Origin: Devosia equisanguinis
GTDB lineage: Bacteria; Pseudomonadota; Alphaproteobacteria; Rhizobiales; Hyphomicrobiaceae
NCBI GenBank assembly: GCA_945901835.1
Contig: CAMDMH010000066.1
Location: forward strand, 1 to 10,250
Direction: 5' to 3'
Length of the DNA: 10,250 nucleotides
Within the stretch, counting starts at the first letter, position 1, and each line of letters opens with the position of its first letter. The notes beneath the pieces are model-generated. The model was not told where the DNA came from, did no database searches, and saw nothing but the letters and a program-made list of their open reading frames with translations. The position numbers and the translations under genes were made by a program. Shown here in pieces: positions 6,310-10,250 of this stretch.

Positions 6310-7134
6310 TCAATCCCACCGCCATGCAGCGTAGGCGTGCCCTTGCGCCAGTTGCGGCTGCATGAACACCGGGCGGCGATCCCCGATCGCGCCGAGCATC
6401 GAAATCCAGTTCAGCAATTCTCCGCCGATGTTTCCCGCCGCCAGCATGCGGTCGCTCGTCGCCTCGTTGATGAGGTCGTTCACCTGCCCCATCTCCATGT
6501 GCTTCTGCACCCGCTTCGCCCACCCCGGATCGGGCGTGCCGGAACGCGAGCCGGGCTTCATCCGTGGCCCGCCGATCTCCAGCGAGAACGACCCGCTGGC
6601 GAGGATCGCGACGCGCAGGTTAGCGGGCCAGCCTTCGATCGTATCGCGCACCATCTGCCCCAGTGCATGACACCGCTTCGACAAAGGCAGCGGCGGCACC
6701 AGTCCGTTGACGTAGATCGGCACGATCGGAACGTTCATCCGCGGCGTCAGGAAATGCAGCGGCACGAGGATCGAGTGATCGATCTGGAAGTCCTGCAACA
6801 GCGACAGATCGAACCCAGCGCCCAGCCCCTTGGCGAACAGATGCGTGGCGAATTTCCCGTCGACCGGCACCGTGTAGGTCGGCATCGCCGTGCGGTCGTT
6901 CGGCCCCACGACCTTTTCCGCGATCCCAACGGCAAACGTCGGCATGTTGTCGAGGAAAAACGTGTTGAGATGATCGCTGTCGAACACCACGATCAGATCG
7001 GGCTGCACGGCTTCCAGATGCCGGGCCACCTCGGCAAAGAGCAGTGCCGTCTCGCAACCAGGTCCCAGCCGCCGCACCTGCTCTGGAAACGCCGGCGTAT
7101 GTGGAACGCCGAACGCAGCAACGATCTCCGCCAT
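6310..7134 (-). CDS. Class III extradiol (LigB-type) ring-cleavage dioxygenase-like protein, catalytic His replaced
   Basis: A 274-residue relative of the catalytic beta subunit of protocatechuate 4,5-dioxygenase and similar enzymes that open catechol-type rings with Fe(II) and O2. ATG at 7134 has AGGGAG eight bases upstream, better than a GTG three codons earlier. The iron ligands of LigB (His12, His61, Glu242) have counterparts here: His12 in FGVPHTP, His55 in DSDHLN and Glu239 in GGELLNW. 'DHSILVPLHFL' (119-129) is also typical. At the place of the LigB acid/base His195 (motif SGGxSHQ) this protein reads ASGSFSLEIGG, with Leu185 after Ser184, so the usual proton donor is absent. No separate LigA-like alpha subunit is found. 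It is probably first of the four-gene cluster. It may be an active variant using another residue, or a protein with a different reaction; the fold assignment is secure. Confidence 0.88.
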   Translation of the reverse strand: MAEIVAAFGVPHTPAFPEQVRRLGPGCETALLFAEVARHLEAVQPDLIVVFDSDHLNTFFLDNMPTFAVGIAEKVVGPNDRTAMPTYTVPVDGKFATHLFAKGLGAGFDLSLLQDFQIDHSILVPLHFLTPRMNVPIVPIYVNGLVPPLPLSKRCHALGQMVRDTIEGWPANLRVAILASGSFSLEIGGPRMKPGSRSGTPDPGWAKRVQKHMEMGQVNDLINEATSDRMLAAGNIGGELLNWISMLGAIGDRRPVFMQPQLAQGHAYAAWRWD

Positions 7135-7246
7135 CGGAAACACTCCCTCACCATGCGCACCCCGTGAGAGTGCAACAAGATGACGGCACGGAACAAGGGC
7201 GGCATCGAACCCGCGGGCCCCATCGCCGGAAGCCTGGAAGGACAGC
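7135..7246. promoter_or_regulatory. Presumed promoter region of the catabolic cluster
   Basis: The gap between the autotransporter stop and the dioxygenase start is the natural place for the promoter of the four minus-strand genes. I see the ribosome binding site next to 7134 but no clear -35/-10 pair, so the call rests on position. A weak terminator-like hairpin lies at its far end (7247-7270). Confidence 0.3.
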
Positions 7247-7270
7247 CTGGACGGGCCCTATGCCGTCCAG
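7247..7270 (-). terminator. Terminator-like hairpin after the autotransporter
   Basis: CTGGACGG (7247-7254) and CCGTCCAG (7263-7270) form a perfect 8-base stem with an 8-base loop, 22 bases beyond the autotransporter stop in its direction of transcription. On the minus strand it is followed by CTGTCCTTCC, a pyrimidine stretch but not a real T-run, so termination would be weak or factor-assisted. Confidence 0.4.
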
Positions 7271-8944
7271 CCACAGCGACCGCGAAGCATCCTCAGAACT
7301 GCACGCTCAGCTTTGCGCCGCCGCTGTGATGCGTCGTCGTCTGCCCGACCTGACCATCATATTGCACTCGCAGGCTGGTGCGCCCGGGAATGGTGGCGTC
7401 GATGCCACCGCCGAAATCGCCCGTGATACGGTCCAGCCTCGACGTCAGGGCGAACGGCGCTACTCCCGCGGGTGCTCCAACGAACGACGCCGTCGTCACG
7501 AACACCTCGGTGTCACGGAACGTCGCGCCGCCCCGCACGAAGCCACGATCCACCGCCCCGCCGAACTGATGCTCGGCGCCGACCTCGAACGTCGGCGTTG
7601 CCGACAGTACCGAGGAATCGCTCTTGGCAACCTGTAACGCAATGCCGCCGTCGCCGCTCTCCGAATAGCCGTCGCGTACGAGGTTCGTGGCAGCGAACTC
7701 GACCTGCGGCTTGAGATACCACATGCCCCGGCTGATGAGGTAAGCGGCCGTGAACCGGCCGGCGATGAAGGACGATTCGGATTCACTGCGGGCAGTCGAG
7801 CCGAAATCCGCGAACGTGACATGCCTGACGTTGCCGTGCCGGGCAAAACCACCGTTGACCGAGGCCGCGAACATCCAAGCGCCCGGATTGTATTTGAGGA
7901 CGCCCCCCAGATGGATCCGTTCGGTCTGGGTGGATGAATCGCTCTTCGTCGAAAGCTCGGCCTGCTCGAACCCGATACCTGCGCCGATGCGCCAGTTACC
8001 GTGCACCTTCAATTGGGCCCCGGCCGAGAGGAAGCCGGACGTTTCGCCGATGCCCAGTCCATCGCGGCTGCCGTTGTTTTCCAGACGCCGACCGCCGATC
8101 CGCGCCCACACGCACTGGCCTTCCCGGATGAATCGGTTGGCATCGCCGCTTTCGCCGGCTTCGCGGCAAGACAGGAGATGGTTGGCGAAGGTATTGCCCG
8201 TCTGGATCGCACCCGAAAAGGTCGCGCTTTCCGTCGTGGGCGACAATTGCTGAATGGCCCTGGCGTATTGACCGGAGGACAGCGTCAGCAAGGCCGGCAT
8301 GAACCCGAGCGAACCGCCGCTGGTGAACACCTGGTTGAGCGCTGCGCCGAGCGCCAGCTGATTGGCGTTGAGCCCCGCCGCCGCGTCGCCCAGGAAATCA
8401 ACAGCCGCGTTCACATTGTTCGTATTGGCATCGGGCTTGGCCAGCGCATAGGTCGCCGCTGCCGTGTTGGCGACGGATATTCCGTTGTCAACTATGCCGC
8501 CTGCCGCCGTCAGTACCGTGAACGAGCGCGACAGCCCCTGCTGGCTGCCCAGCTCTCCCGGCTTGACGAGGATAGTGCCGGCCACAGCGGCAGTTCCCGT
8601 CACGGCAAGCCTGTCGGAGGCGCCGGCTTTCCAACTCGTATCCACGGAAAGAGTGCCCGTGCTCGTCTGCACGAAGTTGCCGGTCAGGGTCGTCGTGCGA
8701 AGAGCACCGCCACCACCCGGCGCGATCGTACCGGCGTTCGTGAGCGTCCCCCCAGACGTTCCAAACGAGATGTCGCTGCCCGACCTGATGACGGCATTGT
8801 TAAGATTGGCGATCGTTGCGCCATGACCGTTGACGGAGATGTTGCCGTCGATCGAACCGCCGTTCCTGATGGTCGCCGTGGTCCCGCTCACGTCGATAGC
8901 GGTCTGAACCGACGCGACCGTCGCGCCGCCGGCAATCGAGACCG

Positions 8945-9740
8945 CGACGCTACCCGCAGCCGCGTTGGCGCGAATGGCCGTAGCGTCCGCTCCCGATGTC
9001 ACCACCGTACCGGTCACGCCGATCGAGACGTTCCCCGATGCGCCGAGCGCATTGACGCGAATACCGTCCGCACCCGTGCCATGGGTACGAATGGCGTTCG
9101 AGGACGAGATCGTGATGTTGCCGTCGGCACCGGGCACGAAGCCGTTGCTGGCGGATATGCCGTGGCTGTTCGTGCCGCGCGTGATGATCGTGCCGGTGTT
9201 GCTGACCGTCGTCGTACCGGCGGCTCTGTTGATAGCGAGGACGCCCTCGGCATTGTTGCCGTAGGTCGAGACCGCGCCTTTTACCGTGACCGTGACATCG
9301 CCTGTACCCGTGAACCCACCCCGGAAGTTGTCGGCTTAGACGCCGCGCGCGTCGTTACCCTTTGTGGTGATGTTGCCCTCGGAGATCATCCTGATGATTG
9401 AGCCCGTTGGCACCGTCGGCCCGGTCCCATCCGCATCGGTCGTAGAATAGAGGCCGTGAGCCCCGTCGCCCGAGGTCGAGACGGATCCGATGGACAGGAT
9501 GCCGGAATTCCCGAACGTCTGGCTCGTCGAAGTCGTGTAGATGCCATGCGCTCCTGCGCCCAACGTCACCACGCTACCGTCGAACAGCGCGACGGCGATC
9601 GTGTTGCGCCCAACGGCAACCACGCCATGCGCGTTATCGCCCGTCGTCCGCACGCTGCCCGTGGAGTTGATCAGAACGTACGGACCTTCCCCGTAGCCAT
9701 AGATGCCGTAGGCATTGGCCCCCGTGGTTGAAATCGTCGC
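8945..9740 (-). repeat. Nine tandem passenger repeats encoding beta-helix turns
   Basis: Repeat units start at about 9737, 9656, 9575, 9485, 9374, 9275, 9191, 9095 and 9008, 27 to 37 codons apart. Each has a core such as STTGANAYGIY, RTTGDNAHGVV, VTLGAGAHGIY, STSGDGAHGLY, TTKGNDARGV-stop, STYGNNAEGVL, ITRGTNSHGIS, RTHGTGADGIR or VTSGADATAIR. The pattern is Thr-x-Gly-x-x-Ala-x-Gly-Ile. DNA copies have diverged, so these are old protein repeats, not recent DNA duplications. A tenth, weaker unit may follow below 8945. Confidence 0.8.
9336..9338 (-). other. In-frame TAA interrupting the autotransporter
   Basis: The plus strand reads TTA, so the gene reads GGCGTC-TAA-GCCGAC. It falls in repeat 5 right after the Gly-Val core. 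In repeats 1, 3 and 4 this position is Tyr; in the others it is Val, Leu, Ser or Arg. A TAC or TAT codon becomes TAA by one change, which makes Tyr the simplest ancestor. Confidence 0.85.
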
Positions 9741-10013
9741 TGACGACAGGATCTCGAATGGATCAGTCGTCGAAGAATAGCTGACGGCGGGCGCGTCCTT
9801 CGACGTGATCGTGCCGGAGCACTGGATGATGAGAATCCCGTTGGCGGTTACCGGCGAATCGCAGGCGGCGGCAGCGGGCAAAGTCGCCGCAGCCAGAGCG
9901 CTGATGCAAGCGACTGATCCGAGCAATGCCTCGCGATATCGGTAGAGGTGCGGTCGCTTCCCGCCGGCCTCGTCACAACATACACGCCCCGAAGTATTGA
10001 AATTCGTCGCCAT

Positions 10014-10250
10014 AGCCGCCCCATTTGTCGTGAAACCGACACAGAAAGGACGCGCACGCTCCAACCTTCAAAACTGGGGAGCCGAGCCAACGATAGGGAC
10101 AACCTAGCCCGCGTTTCTCACCATGGATGACGACATCGGGCCTCCGAATCAGGGAAAGTTGTTTTACGAGAACGACTTCACCTGAAGCGGAGCAGGCGCC
10201 CGATGCCGACACACTGTAGAACGGATTCGCTGGATTTCGGAAGCGTGGAG
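10014..10250 (-). promoter_or_regulatory. Upstream region of the autotransporter with inverted repeats
   Basis: No gene is supported here. Next to the ATG the minus strand has GGGGCGG, a poor ribosome site. Further upstream is CTTCA-CC-TGAAG (10176-10187), nested inside a distant perfect 8-base inverted repeat, CATCGGGC (10134-10141) with GCCCGATG (10198-10205). These could be regulator sites or leader structure. I could not place a -35/-10 promoter. Confidence 0.3.

Larger units (their letters stand above)
7293..10013 (-). pseudogene. Autotransporter (type Va) with one in-frame stop codon
   Basis: One frame of 906 codons encodes a classical autotransporter, interrupted only by TAA at codon 226. 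Start ATG at 10013 gives MATNFNTSG, a long basic n-region (KRPHLYRYR), a hydrophobic segment and an Ala-rich cleavage site near residue 50. Residues about 93-340 are nine [T/S]xGxxAxG[I/V] repeats expected to form a beta-helix passenger. Next come a GN.QT.GTLSVD..SD.L.VTG stretch typical of the end of pertactin-like passengers, a helical linker (AIQQLSPTTES) and a C-terminal barrel from about residue 634 (CVWARIGGRR) ending in ...GGAKLSVQF, with the terminal Phe needed for Bam-dependent outer-membrane insertion. No other stop or frameshift is seen downstream, so the lesion is recent, suppressed, or a sequence error. As written, only 225 residues with no barrel would be made, and the product could not reach the surface. 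GTG at 9137 could restart translation but would lack a signal peptide. Confidence 0.85.

Noticed and set aside
5181..6365. 394-codon plus-strand frame opposite the deacetylase
   Set aside because: Extreme His/Arg content and no recognisable motif; antisense shadow.
7293..9137. A separate 614-codon autotransporter gene starting at GTG 9137
   Set aside because: The GTG lies in the middle of passenger repeats, with no signal peptide and the same frame continuing upstream past the TAA to 10013, so it is the 3' part of one broken gene.
8001..9401. 466-codon plus-strand frame opposite the autotransporter
   Set aside because: Arg/Gly/Asp-rich repetitive translation mirrors the passenger repeats on the other strand; no start context or domain.
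10123..10185. 20-codon plus-strand frame starting at ATGGATGACGAC
   Set aside because: Too short, no convincing ribosome site and no recognisable peptide; could not be told from chance.
9973..10212. 79-codon minus-strand frame upstream of and overlapping the autotransporter start
   Set aside because: Cys/Arg/Gly-rich translation without a ribosome site; it overlaps the autotransporter signal peptide in another frame.

Overview
This GC-rich window shows third-position G/C bias and dense overlapping antisense frames. It looks like chromosomal DNA of an alphaproteobacterium, most likely of the order Hyphomicrobiales (Bradyrhizobium-like relatives). That placement is inferred from gene style: a Bug/TctC-type solute receptor, a PuuE-like deacetylase, an autotransporter with Gly/Ala/Thr-rich repeats. 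No rRNA or other taxonomic marker is present, and I saw no tRNA, CRISPR array, insertion sequence or phage gene.

Layout. (1) At 1-1120, minus strand, is the start and nearly all of a single-barrel cobalamin-independent methionine-synthase-like protein, running off the left edge. (2) At 1121-1455 is a non-coding divergent region with a near-palindrome and a two-tier stem-loop. (3) At 1456-2916, plus strand, is a secreted protein of unknown function whose middle resembles the catalytic core of lytic transglycosylases. (4) At 3030-7134 four minus-strand genes lie in one direction. In transcription order they are a class III extradiol (LigB-type) dioxygenase-like protein, a PuuE/allantoinase-like polysaccharide deacetylase, an AMI1-like amidase-signature hydrolase and a Bug/TctC periplasmic solute receptor. 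(5) At 7293-10013, minus strand, is a classical type V autotransporter broken by one in-frame TAA codon. (6) At 10014-10250 is its upstream region, without a convincing gene.

The four-gene cluster is the functional centre. The deacetylase and amidase share one base (TGATG), and the amidase and receptor are 46 bases apart, so co-transcription is likely. A receptor for a carboxylate-type solute beside an amidase, a cyclic-amidase-like protein and a ring-cleavage-dioxygenase-like protein suggests uptake and breakdown of an aromatic amide or N-heterocycle. The substrate cannot be read from the sequence. The dioxygenase-like protein keeps the three iron ligands but has Leu where LigB has its catalytic His, so its chemistry may differ.

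The clearest oddity is the autotransporter. Its signal peptide, repeat passenger and beta-barrel are all in one frame across 906 codons, and only codon 226 is a stop. Alignment of the passenger's own repeats puts that stop where three sister repeats have tyrosine, pointing to a single TAC/TAT to TAA change.
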